DNA of 64,000 nt. It comes from Haloechinothrix sp033042135. GTDB lineage: Bacteria; Actinomycetota; Actinomycetes; Mycobacteriales; Pseudonocardiaceae. The stretch lies in the NCBI RefSeq assembly GCF_033042135.1, contig NZ_WBXM01000014.1:1-64000 (forward strand). Reading direction: 5' to 3'. Numbering within the stretch: the stretch's first letter is position 1; each line of letters opens with the position of its first letter. A program made the translations under genes and the position numbers. This document shows, piece after piece, positions 8,021-16,402 of the stretch. Under the pieces are notes generated by a model. That model had not been told where the DNA came from, did no database searches, and saw only the letters and a program-made list of their open reading frames with translations.

Positions 8021-8875
8021 CTATGCCAGCAGCCCGCACTCGATCAGCGCCTGGCGGATCACCTCGGTCTCGCGTTCGTCCGCCGCTACCAGGGGAAGCC
8101 GGGGTGGGCCCGCCGGATAGCCGAGCAGGTTGAGCGCGGCTTTGATCGGGATCGGGTTCGTGGTCACGGTCAGCGCCTGGTAAAGCGGCTTGAGTGAGGC
8201 ATCGATGTCGGCACGCCGGTCCGGCTCGTCGACCATGCGCCGTAGCTGCTCGCCCATGATATGGCTGGCCACCAGAATGCCGCCGCAGCCACCCAGATCG
8301 AGGGTACGGGCGAGCACGTCGTCATTACCCGCGTAAAGGCCGATGCCCTCGACCGGCGCCAGATTCGCGTTGTTCGCCTGCTTGACGTAGTCGATCCGTT
8401 CGATCGTCGCCAGCTCGGCCAACAGGTCGTTGGGCATGTCCGTGCCCGTGCGGGTCGGGATGTTGTACAGGATGATCGGTTTGTCTGTCGCCCGCGAGAT
8501 CTCGGTGAAATGCTGCACCAGGCCGCGGCGGTTGGGACGGTTGTAGTACGGCGTGACGGATAGGATGGCATCGGCCCCGAGGTCGGTCGCTCGCTCGGTC
8601 ATGGCACAGGCTTGGGCCGTGTTGTTCGAACCGGTGGACGCGACCACGGTGGCCCCAACGGGGCGCTCCGCACAGGCGAGCTCGATCACTCGCAAGTGCT
8701 CCTCATTCGACAGTGTGGCTGCCTCGCCTGTCGTCCCGCAGGCAACGATGCCGTCCGAGCCGTGGCGCACCACGTGGTGGAACATCGAGACGAAAGCGGA
8801 CTCGTTCAACCGCATCTCGCTGTCGAACGGGGTGATCAACGCGGTGAGAATCGACCCGAGCGGTGCGTGCGTCAT
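8021..8875 (-). CDS. dapA: Dihydrodipicolinate synthase (DapA) family aldolase
   Basis: The protein has 284 residues from ATG 8875 (MTHAPLGSIL). DapA family marks are clear: GTTGEAATLSNEEHLRVIE in the pyruvate-binding loop, VTPYYNRPNRRGLVQHF with the catalytic Tyr, YNIPTRTG, and YVKQANNANL with the Schiff-base Lys. It condenses pyruvate with aspartate semialdehyde in lysine synthesis, or a related aldol reaction if it is a paralogue. No other lysine gene is adjacent, which leaves the second option open. Confidence 0.85.
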   Translation of the reverse strand: MTHAPLGSILTALITPFDSEMRLNESAFVSMFHHVVRHGSDGIVACGTTGEAATLSNEEHLRVIELACAERPVGATVVASTGSNNTAQACAMTERATDLGADAILSVTPYYNRPNRRGLVQHFTEISRATDKPIILYNIPTRTGTDMPNDLLAELATIERIDYVKQANNANLAPVEGIGLYAGNDDVLARTLDLGGCGGILVASHIMGEQLRRMVDEPDRRADIDASLKPLYQALTVTTNPIPIKAALNLLGYPAGPPRLPLVAADERETEVIRQALIECGLLA

Positions 8876-9086
8876 GACCGACCCCTCCCTCCTCCCGAAC
8901 CTCGGCCTGGCGGCCACAACCTTCCCTGTCAGAGTCTCGCGCAAGCGCCACGCCGGTCAAGCAGCAGGCGAACGCGTGCCGTGATCAACCACGATCGCGT
9001 TTCCCTGGAGGCACCGGACAGATCCAGCAACGTCGACCACATCCCACGCGCCACCACAAGCCGGACCCACTACCAGCTCCGGCTCG

Positions 9087-10331
9087 CTACAGTTCGGGGG
9101 ACAGCCCCATGGCGCGGAGCAGGGTCCGGAACTTGGCGGTGGTTTCGGCGAGCTCGGCCTCGGGTTCGGAGGCCGCGACAATCCCGCCGCCCGCATACAG
9201 CCGAAGCGTGCGCGAGGCGACCTCGGCGCAGCGGATCGACACCACCCATTCGCCGTCGCCTGCCGCATCGACCCAGCCGATGGCACCCGCGTAGTAGGCG
9301 CGGTCGAACGGCTCCAGCTCGCGCACCAGCTCCCGAGCGGCGGCGGTGGGCGTGCCGCACACCGCCGGTGTGGGATGCAACGCCGCCGCCAGTCGCAGCG
9401 CGCTGACGTCCTCGCGCAGCTCCCCGGTGATCGCGGTACCCAGGTGCCACATCGTCGGGGTCGCCTCTAAGGCTGGAGCCGCAGGCACATCCAGGTTCCG
9501 GCACAGCGGTCGCAGCGCATCCACCACGGCCTCGATCACCATGGCGTGCTCGGCGTGATCCTTCGCCGAGGCCAGCAGCGCCGCCGCGTGCCGCTCATCT
9601 GTCTCGGGATCACCCGTGCGGGGAGCCGAGCCAGCGTGCGGGTGCGCGATCACCCGGTCTCCCCGGCGCCGCACCAGCAGCTCGGGGCTGGATCCGACCA
9701 GCGTGCGTGGCACCGCCCGCTCACCCGGCAGGTCAGCGGCGAAGGTGAACCCGGTCGAATGCTCCCGCACCAGGTTGTACAGCAGCACCGCCGGATCGAT
9801 CCCGATGTCGAACGTGATGTCGAGCGCCCGCGCCAGCACGACCTTGCGCAACGGGTCGGCGTGCGACCCGTCGCCGTGCAGCTCGTCGAGCGCACGCCGC
9901 ACAGCCGCCCGGTGCCGTTCGGGCTCCGGCACCGGCGTGACCGTCGCCGGTGCCGGCACGGCTCGGGCGGCCCGCTGCCGCACGGCCTCGTGTGCCGGTT
10001 CCGAGGTCCACAACCGCTGAGGCACGGTCAGCCGCGCCGGGGTGGCCGCCGAGTCAGCATCGAACGGCAACACCCCCACCGCCATCGAGCCGGGGGCGTC
10101 GGCCAGCACGCGGTCGAGCTCGCGATCGAGCTCGGCCGGGTCGTGACCCTCCACCACCACGCCCGCACCACGGGCCAGCACGGTGCGCTCGGCGGTGGAG
10201 AGAAAGAAATCACCCCTGCGGTACTCGTCGAGCAGCGCGACGGCCTCGCGTGCGGGCTGCGCGGCCGCCCCGGCCACGCTGTTTGCGCCCGACACGCCCG
10301 ACGTACCCGAACCGCGGTCAGCCACGGTCAC
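9087..10331 (-). CDS. Isochorismate synthase (EntC/MenF/DhbC family)
   Basis: The protein has 414 residues. The C-terminal chorismate-binding domain shows RKVVLARALDITFD, SPELLVRRRGDRVIAHPHAGSAPR, TPTMWHLGTAITGEL, the motif LHPTPAVCGTPTAAA and FDRAYYAGAIGWVDAAGDGEWVVSIR. This pattern matches isochorismate synthases of siderophore or menaquinone pathways. No 2,3-dihydroxybenzoate or menaquinone genes are near and no iron box was found upstream, so the pathway is undecided. It is the only gene of its direction between dapA and mihF. Confidence 0.85.
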   Translation of the reverse strand: MTVADRGSGTSGVSGANSVAGAAAQPAREAVALLDEYRRGDFFLSTAERTVLARGAGVVVEGHDPAELDRELDRVLADAPGSMAVGVLPFDADSAATPARLTVPQRLWTSEPAHEAVRQRAARAVPAPATVTPVPEPERHRAAVRRALDELHGDGSHADPLRKVVLARALDITFDIGIDPAVLLYNLVREHSTGFTFAADLPGERAVPRTLVGSSPELLVRRRGDRVIAHPHAGSAPRTGDPETDERHAAALLASAKDHAEHAMVIEAVVDALRPLCRNLDVPAAPALEATPTMWHLGTAITGELREDVSALRLAAALHPTPAVCGTPTAAARELVRELEPFDRAYYAGAIGWVDAAGDGEWVVSIRCAEVASRTLRLYAGGGIVAASEPEAELAETTAKFRTLLRAMGLSPEL

Positions 10332-10494
10332 CGCGCCAACCTCGACACGAGGGGCCTGAATCTCCCTCCAGCGGATGTCACGCGATCGATTGTCTCATCG
10401 TCACGAGCGTGCGCGCGCAGCACTAACCCTCACGCCAGCCGCGATACCGCGGGCGGCGTGTTCGTTGGTGTCCGGTGGGTTATGCGGGTGCCGG

Positions 10495-10806
10495 TTACTT
10501 GAGCGCTTCGACGAGCGCCTCGCGCTGCCGCTCGCCCAGGCCTGCGGCGCGCCGATCCGGGTCGATGCCGATCTGCTCCATCAGGTTGGCGACCTTGACG
10601 TCACCGAAACCGGGGACCGCCTTCAGCAGCGCGGCCACCTTGGTCTTGCCGATGGTCTTGTCTTCCTTGGCTCGCTGGAGCACCTGCTCGATGCTCCGCT
10701 CGCCGGACTTGATCGACGCGAGCAGCTCGGACCTGGCCTTACGGGCTTCGGCGGCCTTGGCCAGCGCCTCGGCACGCTGCTCCGGTGTCAACGTGGGCAG
10801 AGCCAA
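10495..10806 (-). CDS. mihF: Actinobacterial integration host factor mIHF
   Basis: This 103-residue basic protein, MALPTLTPEQRAEALAKAAE to the end, is entirely of the mIHF type. A long N-terminal helix precedes a helix-two-turn-helix region, SIEQVLQRAKEDKTIGKTKVAALLKAVPGFGDVKVANLMEQIGI. mIHF is a nucleoid protein that binds and bends DNA and is essential in mycobacteria. It stands alone, with a degenerate copy of the ATAACCCACCGG motif just downstream (around 10471-10493) and a full copy upstream at 10957. Confidence 0.93.
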   Translation of the reverse strand: MALPTLTPEQRAEALAKAAEARKARSELLASIKSGERSIEQVLQRAKEDKTIGKTKVAALLKAVPGFGDVKVANLMEQIGIDPDRRAAGLGERQREALVEALK

Positions 10807-10956
10807 CGTAGCTCATCCTTCCTTGTTCGCTGTCATGCTGCCGAACACGCACAGTCACCGGGATGCCACCCGATGTCCGGTACGCCTGACCGGCAGTTCC
10901 GTGCTATGCCTCCAGTAAACGCCACGTTCGCGAGTTCAGCAGCACCGACACGCAGT

Positions 10957-10975
10957 GATCCGGCGAATAACCCAC
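10957..10975 (+). repeat. 19-bp intergenic motif, copy 1
   Basis: TGATCCGGCGAATAACCCA occurs here and, on the opposite strand, at 28775-28793 with no mismatch. It lies 76 bp before the acyl-CoA ligase start in the same orientation, and 151 bp before mihF. Its role is unknown; a regulator site or a dispersed repeat are the two obvious options. Confidence 0.7.
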
Positions 10976-11050
10976 CGGTCGTGGGTGCCCGCCACCCGGT
11001 TCCTCCATGATGAGGAGCCACCCACGCCGCTCCGACGATATTCTCGCGGC

Positions 11051-12676
11051 ATGCGTAGCACGATGCAGAACGGAGAGCTGTCCATCGGCCAGCTGCTCCG
11101 TTACGGGAGCCAAGTCCACGCTTCGAGCGAGGTCGCCACCTGGACCGGTGACGGCTGTCGGCGAGTGAGCTACGGCGAGGTCGGCAGACGCGCCGCCCGG
11201 CTCGCCCATGCGCTGCGTGACCTCGGCATATCCGGTGACCAGCGGGTAGCCACGTTCATGTGGAACAACAGCGAGCACCTCGAGGTGTACCTGGCGGTGC
11301 CCGCCATGGGGGCCGTGCTGCACACGCTGAACATCCGACTGTCGGCGGAGCAGTTGGTGTTCATCGCCAACCACGCCGAGGACGAAGTGGTCATCGTCGA
11401 CAGCACCCTGGCACCTGCCCTCGCGCCGCATCTACCCGAGATGCGCACCGTGCGTCACGTGATCGTCACTGGCAACGACTCCAGCGTCCTCGACGCGCCT
11501 GCCGGGATCACGGTGCACTCCTACGAGGAACTACTCGACGGCAGGCCCGACGAGTGCGACTGGCCCGAGGTGGACGAGCGCGCCGCCGCCGCGATGTGCT
11601 ACACCTCCGGCACCACCGGTGACCCCAAGGGTGTGGTCTACTCCCATCGATCGATCTGGCTGCACTCGATGCAGGTGTGCATGACCGACGGCATGGCGCT
11701 GTCCCAGCGCGACACCACCCTGGCGATCGTGCCGCAGTTCCACGCGATGTCCTGGGGCCTGCCGTATGCCGCCTTCATGGTGGGCGCCTCGTTGGTTATG
11801 CCGGACCGGTTCCTGCAGCCGGAGGCCATCGCGCGGATCCTGGCGACCGAACGGCCCACCTTCGCCGCCGCGGTACCCACCATCTGGCAGGGACTGTTGC
11901 ACCACCTGGAGGCGCACCCACAGGACATCTCCCACTTGCGCGAGGTGGTCGTCGGTGGCTCGGCGGCCCCGCCGTCGCTGATGCACGCCTTCGAGGAGAA
12001 CTATGGCGTGTCCGTGCTGCACGCCTGGGGTATGACCGAGACCTCCCCGCTGGGCAGCGTGGCGCGCCCACCCGCCGGGGTCGAGGGTGAACGGGCCTGG
12101 GCTTACCGCTACACACAGGGCCGATTCCCCGCCTCCGTCCGTGCCAGGCTGATCGACGACTCGGGTACCGAACTGCCATGGGACGGCAGCAGCGTGGGCG
12201 AGCTGGAGGTGACCGGTCCTTGGATCGCGGCCGGGTACCACGGCGGCGCCGACGACGGGAAGTTCCGCGACGGCTGGCTGCGTACCGGCGACGTCGGCCA
12301 CATCACCCCGGACGGTTACCTCACGCTGACCGACCGGGCCAAGGACGTCATCAAATCCGGCGGCGAGTGGATCTCCTCGGTGGAACTGGAGAACCACGTC
12401 ATGGCACACGACGCGGTGGCCGAAGCTGCCGTGATCGGTATCCCGGACGCCAAGTGGGAGGAGCGCCCACTGGTGGCCGTGACGCTCAAGGACGGCAAGC
12501 AGGCTGGTGCCGCGGAGCTGCGGCAGTTCCTGGACGGCAAGGTCGCACGATGGCAGCTGCCGGAGAACTGGACCTTCGTCGACGAGATCCCCAAGACCAG
12601 CGTCGGCAAGTCCGACAAGAAACGGCTCAGGGCCGACTTCGCCGCCGGGTCCCTCGAGGTCCGTCGTATCGACTGA
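11051..12676 (+). CDS. Medium/long-chain acyl-CoA synthetase, AlkK-like
   Basis: The protein has 541 residues from ATG 11051 (MRSTMQNGELS). The adenylate-forming motifs are YTSGTTGDPKGVVYSH, HAWGMTETSPLG, GWLRTGDVGHITPDGYLTLTDR, KDVIKSGGEWISSVELEN and the catalytic Lys region PKTSVGKSDKKRLR. The HAWGMTE form and the length fit the AlkK/FadD medium-chain group. A TATTCT box at 11039-11044 ends 6 bp before the ATG and no Shine-Dalgarno is visible, so the message is probably leaderless. An open frame extends upstream to 10955 without conserved residues. Confidence 0.88.
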   Translation: MRSTMQNGELSIGQLLRYGSQVHASSEVATWTGDGCRRVSYGEVGRRAARLAHALRDLGISGDQRVATFMWNNSEHLEVYLAVPAMGAVLHTLNIRLSAEQLVFIANHAEDEVVIVDSTLAPALAPHLPEMRTVRHVIVTGNDSSVLDAPAGITVHSYEELLDGRPDECDWPEVDERAAAAMCYTSGTTGDPKGVVYSHRSIWLHSMQVCMTDGMALSQRDTTLAIVPQFHAMSWGLPYAAFMVGASLVMPDRFLQPEAIARILATERPTFAAAVPTIWQGLLHHLEAHPQDISHLREVVVGGSAAPPSLMHAFEENYGVSVLHAWGMTETSPLGSVARPPAGVEGERAWAYRYTQGRFPASVRARLIDDSGTELPWDGSSVGELEVTGPWIAAGYHGGADDGKFRDGWLRTGDVGHITPDGYLTLTDRAKDVIKSGGEWISSVELENHVMAHDAVAEAAVIGIPDAKWEERPLVAVTLKDGKQAGAAELRQFLDGKVARWQLPENWTFVDEIPKTSVGKSDKKRLRADFAAGSLEVRRID

Positions 12677-12805
12677 GCGCGATACACGATCAGCCCCCCG
12701 TACGCCCGGCCGGGTGACAGTGCGAGGATAGCGGCGAAGCGTGGGTGAGGCGGTGGTGCGTACCCGCCTCGTGCGCTGTCGCAACTCGACACACCGGGGG
12801 GTTCT

Positions 12806-13717
12806 GTGGAACGGCACATGCTCGAGGTCATCGAGCTGACAAAGCGTTACGGCGACATCACCGCACTCGAGAAGGTGAGCTTCACCGTCCGCTCGGGGGA
12901 GCTGTTCGGGTTCGTCGGCAGTAATGGCGCGGGCAAGACGACCGCGATGCGCATCATGCTCGGCGTCCTCGCGCAGGACGCCGGGCGGGTGCGCTTCGAC
13001 GGGAACGTCATCACCCCAGAGGTCCGGGCGCGCTTCGGGTACATGCCCGAGGAGCGGGGCCTGTACCCGAAGATGAAGGTGCTCGACCAGCTGACCTACC
13101 TCGCGCAGCTGCACGGCCGATCCGCCAATGCCGCACACACCGCTGCCGAACACTGGCTCGCCCGCCTCGACTTGCGGGAGCGGCGCCACGACGAGGTCCA
13201 GAAGCTCAGCCTCGGCAACCAGCAACGGGTGCAGCTTGCCGCCGCGCTGGTACACGAGCCGACGGTGCTGGTGCTCGACGAGCCGTTCTCCGGCCTGGAC
13301 CCGGTAGCGGTGGACATGATGAGCGGGGTGCTGCGGGAGCAGGCCGCAGCGGGTGTGCCGATCGTGTTCTCCAGCCACCAGCTCGACCTGGTCGAGCGGC
13401 TGTGCGATCGCGTCGGGATCATCCGAAACGGGCAGATGGTGGCGACCGGAACGGTCGAGGAGCTCAGTGCCGGGGCGGTCAGCCAGCTCCGCGTGGTGGT
13501 GCCCGGCGCGCCGGCCGGATGGGCGCGCGGCCTGGACGGCACCAGGGTGCTCAGCGAGCAGGACTCCACCACGCTGCTCGAGCTGGAGCCGGACGCGGAC
13601 GAGCAGGCGGTGCTCCGAGCTGCGATGGAACACGGACCGGTCACCGAGTTCAGCAAGCACCGGCTGTCGCTGGCCGAGCTGTTCCGCCACGTGGTCACCG
13701 AAGGGAGCGCGGCGTGA
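12806..13717 (+). CDS. ABC transporter ATP-binding protein, NatA-like
   Basis: The protein has 303 residues from GTG 12806; ATG 12818 (MLEVIELTKRYG) is an equally good start. Walker A is GSNGAGKTT, the signature is LSLGNQQRVQLAAAL, Walker B is VLVLDEPFSGLDP and the switch is SSHQL. The long C-terminal extension is typical of NatA/DrrA-type subunits. It overlaps the next gene by 4 bp (GTGA) and powers the membrane protein encoded there; sodium or drug export is a family expectation, not shown. Confidence 0.9.
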   Translation: MERHMLEVIELTKRYGDITALEKVSFTVRSGELFGFVGSNGAGKTTAMRIMLGVLAQDAGRVRFDGNVITPEVRARFGYMPEERGLYPKMKVLDQLTYLAQLHGRSANAAHTAAEHWLARLDLRERRHDEVQKLSLGNQQRVQLAAALVHEPTVLVLDEPFSGLDPVAVDMMSGVLREQAAAGVPIVFSSHQLDLVERLCDRVGIIRNGQMVATGTVEELSAGAVSQLRVVVPGAPAGWARGLDGTRVLSEQDSTTLLELEPDADEQAVLRAAMEHGPVTEFSKHRLSLAELFRHVVTEGSAA

Positions 13718-14946
13718 ATACACCAGAACCGGGGGGATCCCTCCACAATGCCTTCCGATCGGCCACCCGCTCGGTGACGCTTGTCGCGCGGCGAGAGCTG
13801 CGCACGAAACTCCGCAACCGGGCGTTCTTGCTGGGCACTGTGGCCATCATCGCCGCGATCGGCGGGTTCATCCTGCTACAGATGACCCTGCTCGCCGGCG
13901 CAGGCACCAGCACGGTGGCCCTCGCCGGGCAGGCCACCCACATCTCGGCGGAGCTCGAACGGAACGCGGAGCAGCTCGGTCTCACCGTGGAGACCACCAC
14001 GATCGACGGCGACGAAGCAAGGACGGCCGTAGAGGCCGGTGACGTCGACGCCGTCGTCGAGGGTTCACCATCGGAGTTCCATGTCCTCGTCGAGTCCGAT
14101 CTGAATGAGCGCCTTGAGCTGGCGCTTTCGGCCATTACCCAGCAGCAGGTCATGACCGCGGCGCTGGCACAGGCCGGCGTGGACAATCCCGCTGCCGTCA
14201 TGGCGCAGGCATCCGAGGCGGATGTGGACGTCACCGCGCTGTCGGGCACCACCCCGGAGGACAACCAGCGCCTCATCGTAGGCGCGATCATGGCGTTCCT
14301 GCTGTTCTTCAGCATCACCACCTACGGCGCTTATGTTGCCCAGGGTGTGGTCGAGGAGAAGTCCAGCCGGGTGGTCGAGATCCTGCTGTCCACGATCCGG
14401 CCGTGGCAGCTGCTGCTCGGCAAGGTCGCCGGTCTCGGGTTGGTGGGGCTCTCCCAGTTGGTGATCATCGGCGGGGCCGGCCTGGTGCTGGCGACCGCGA
14501 CGGGCGTCTTGGAGGTCACCGGTGTCGCCGTTGGCACGCTTGCCTGGGGGGTGCTGTGGTACCTGCTCGGGTTCTTTCTCTACGCCACGATCTACGCCGC
14601 AGCGGCCTCCCTGGTCTCCCGCCAGGAGGATCTGCAGTCGGTGCTGACTCCGGTGACCATCATCCTGGTGGGCGGCTTCGTCGCCGGGTTCAACGTGATG
14701 CTCCATGACCCCGGCAGCACCGCAGCCGTGGTGTTGTCGCTGGTGCCGCTGCTGGCACCGATACTGCTCCCCGGACGGATCGCCGCGGGCGACATCGCCG
14801 CGTGGGAGATCGGTACGGCCATCGGCCTCACCCTGCTCGCGGTCGCCGCGCTCACCTGGCTGGGCAGCACCGTGTATCGCAATGCCATCCTGCACATGGG
14901 CAGCAGGATCAAACTCACGGCTGCGCTGCGCCAGGCGCGGACGTGA
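13714..14946 (+). CDS. ABC-2 type exporter permease, NatB-like
   Basis: The protein has 410 residues from GTG 13714, coupled to the ATPase stop. One N-terminal helix (FLLGTVAIIAAIGGFILLQM) is followed by a long extracytoplasmic domain (about residues 60-185) and then a cluster of membrane segments starting at IMAFLLFFSITTYG. VVEEKSSRVVEILLSTIRPWQLLLGK is the conserved loop of NatB-type permeases. The extracellular loop between helices 1 and 2 is the family hallmark. The last 32 bp overlap the 3' end of the photolyase gene on the other strand. Confidence 0.87.
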   Translation: MNTPEPGGSLHNAFRSATRSVTLVARRELRTKLRNRAFLLGTVAIIAAIGGFILLQMTLLAGAGTSTVALAGQATHISAELERNAEQLGLTVETTTIDGDEARTAVEAGDVDAVVEGSPSEFHVLVESDLNERLELALSAITQQQVMTAALAQAGVDNPAAVMAQASEADVDVTALSGTTPEDNQRLIVGAIMAFLLFFSITTYGAYVAQGVVEEKSSRVVEILLSTIRPWQLLLGKVAGLGLVGLSQLVIIGGAGLVLATATGVLEVTGVAVGTLAWGVLWYLLGFFLYATIYAAAASLVSRQEDLQSVLTPVTIILVGGFVAGFNVMLHDPGSTAAVVLSLVPLLAPILLPGRIAAGDIAAWEIGTAIGLTLLAVAALTWLGSTVYRNAILHMGSRIKLTAALRQART

Positions 14947-16324
14947 GCTCGGCGTAGCGTCGCAGCGCCTCACGACGTTCGTGGTCGTGCTCGACGATCG
15001 GTAGGGGGTACGTACCGCGGCGTTCCGCGGTGACACGCCACGGCGTGTGCACAGCGGAACCCGGCAGGCCTCGCAGCTCAGGGACGTAGGTGCGCACGAA
15101 CTCACCCTCGGGATCGAATCGCTTTCCCTGGATGGTGGGATTGAATATCCGGAAGTACGGGGCCGCGTCCGAGCCGGATCCAGCGACCCACTGCCAGTTC
15201 AACTGGTTGGAGGCGAGATCACCGTCCACCAGGTATCGCATGAAGTGCCGGGCGCCCCATTGCCAGGGCAGGTGCAGGTCCTTGACCAGGAAGCTCGCGG
15301 CGACCATCCTGATGCGATTGTGCATCCATCCCTCAGTGCGTAGCTGGCGCATGCCGGCGTCCACAACGGGGTAGCCGGTGCAGCCGGCGCACCACGCGTC
15401 GAATGCCTCCTGCGCCTGGGGGCCCGAGTCGTGTCGCATCCGATCGAACCGCCGGTCGAGGTTCTGGCGGGCCGCGTCAGGATGGTGCCAGAGTACGTCC
15501 GCGTGAAACTCACGCCAAGCCAGTTCCGACCGGAACGCCGCGGCACCCTCACCGCTGATCCCGGACAGGTCCGCCAGGAGGGTCCGTGGGTGGATGCATC
15601 CCCAACGTAGGTACACCGACAGCCGTGTCGTTCCCGGTCGATCGGGCCGATCGCGGCGCTCGGCGTAATCGGTCACACCAGTAGCCAAGAACTCCTGCCA
15701 CACGGCGTGTGCCGCTCGCTCACCTGCGGTGGGCAGTCGCATTCCTGCCAGATCAGGCTCGTCCGGAACTGCGATCCCGGGCACCTCGGAGTGCAGGTCG
15801 GACGGATCGAACCACCTGGCGCTGTCCACTCCGGTCGGCGCGGGTGATGGCCAGCCGTGTCGCGACCACGCGCGCGAGAACGGGGTGAAAACGCGATACG
15901 GCTGGCCGTTGTCCTTACAGACCCTGCCGGGGGTCACCGCGTACGGGGAACCTGTCGCCTTGAGCTCGATACCGAGCCTGGTCAGCTCGCGCGCCACGAC
16001 GCCATCCCGCGTGCGGCCGTATGGAGCATTGTCCGCGGTAATGTGCACGGTCGACGCGCTGCAGGCACGTGCCACCTCGGGCACGACCCGCGCGGGATCG
16101 CCTCGCACGATGAGCAGCCTGCCGTCCAGGTCCCTGTCGAGCTCGCGCAAGCACCGGTACGCGAACGCGACCCTGGCCGCCCCGGCCCTTTCCAGCAGAG
16201 CATCGTCGAGAACGTAGAGCGCGAGAACGTGCCTGGCCTGGCGCGTGGCCGCCAGCAACGCCGGGTGATCGTGCAGGCGGAGGTCTCGCCGGAACCACAG
16301 TACGGCGACTTCATCGGTAACCAC
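14915..16324 (-). CDS. phr: Deoxyribodipyrimidine photolyase, class I
   Basis: The protein has 469 residues. The N-terminal antenna domain opens VAVLWFRRDLRLHDHPALL. The FAD domain carries GYPVVDAGMRQL, EGWMHNRIRMVAASFLVKDL, WQWGARHFMRYLVDGDLASN and QWVAGSGSDAAPYFRIFNP, the core of CPD photolyases. It repairs cyclobutane pyrimidine dimers with light. The only workable start is GTG 16324, because the antenna motif begins at residue 7. This start codon lies in the left arm of a 23-bp-stem hairpin, so its ribosome site would be double-stranded. It is downstream of gltA on the same strand. Confidence 0.92.
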   Translation of the reverse strand: MVTDEVAVLWFRRDLRLHDHPALLAATRQARHVLALYVLDDALLERAGAARVAFAYRCLRELDRDLDGRLLIVRGDPARVVPEVARACSASTVHITADNAPYGRTRDGVVARELTRLGIELKATGSPYAVTPGRVCKDNGQPYRVFTPFSRAWSRHGWPSPAPTGVDSARWFDPSDLHSEVPGIAVPDEPDLAGMRLPTAGERAAHAVWQEFLATGVTDYAERRDRPDRPGTTRLSVYLRWGCIHPRTLLADLSGISGEGAAAFRSELAWREFHADVLWHHPDAARQNLDRRFDRMRHDSGPQAQEAFDAWCAGCTGYPVVDAGMRQLRTEGWMHNRIRMVAASFLVKDLHLPWQWGARHFMRYLVDGDLASNQLNWQWVAGSGSDAAPYFRIFNPTIQGKRFDPEGEFVRTYVPELRGLPGSAVHTPWRVTAERRGTYPLPIVEHDHERREALRRYAELTSAPGAAQP

Positions 16325-16374
16325 GAGCAGCTACGGTACGGGCCCCGCGTGCCCGTACCGTAGCTGCCTCGTGG
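16321..16374 (-). terminator. Long hairpin between gltA and phr
   Basis: Arms 16321-16343 and 16351-16374 pair over 23 bp with one bulged C (16367) and a 7-nt loop. It lies 28 bp past the gltA stop and reads as the gltA terminator, though no T-run follows. The distal arm contains the GTG start of phr (16322-16324). Confidence 0.75.
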
Positions 16375-16402
16375 CTGTCGTGTGCCGGTGGCGTTGACGT
16401 GA

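Noticed and set aside
10495..10806. A ribosomal or HU-type protein
   Set aside because: The MALPTLTPEQRAEAL opening and helix-two-turn-helix are those of mIHF, not of HU.
11531..13723. A 730-codon open frame on the minus strand
   Set aside because: It is antisense to the acyl-CoA ligase and the NatA-like gene, has no family signature, and is a consequence of the high GC content.
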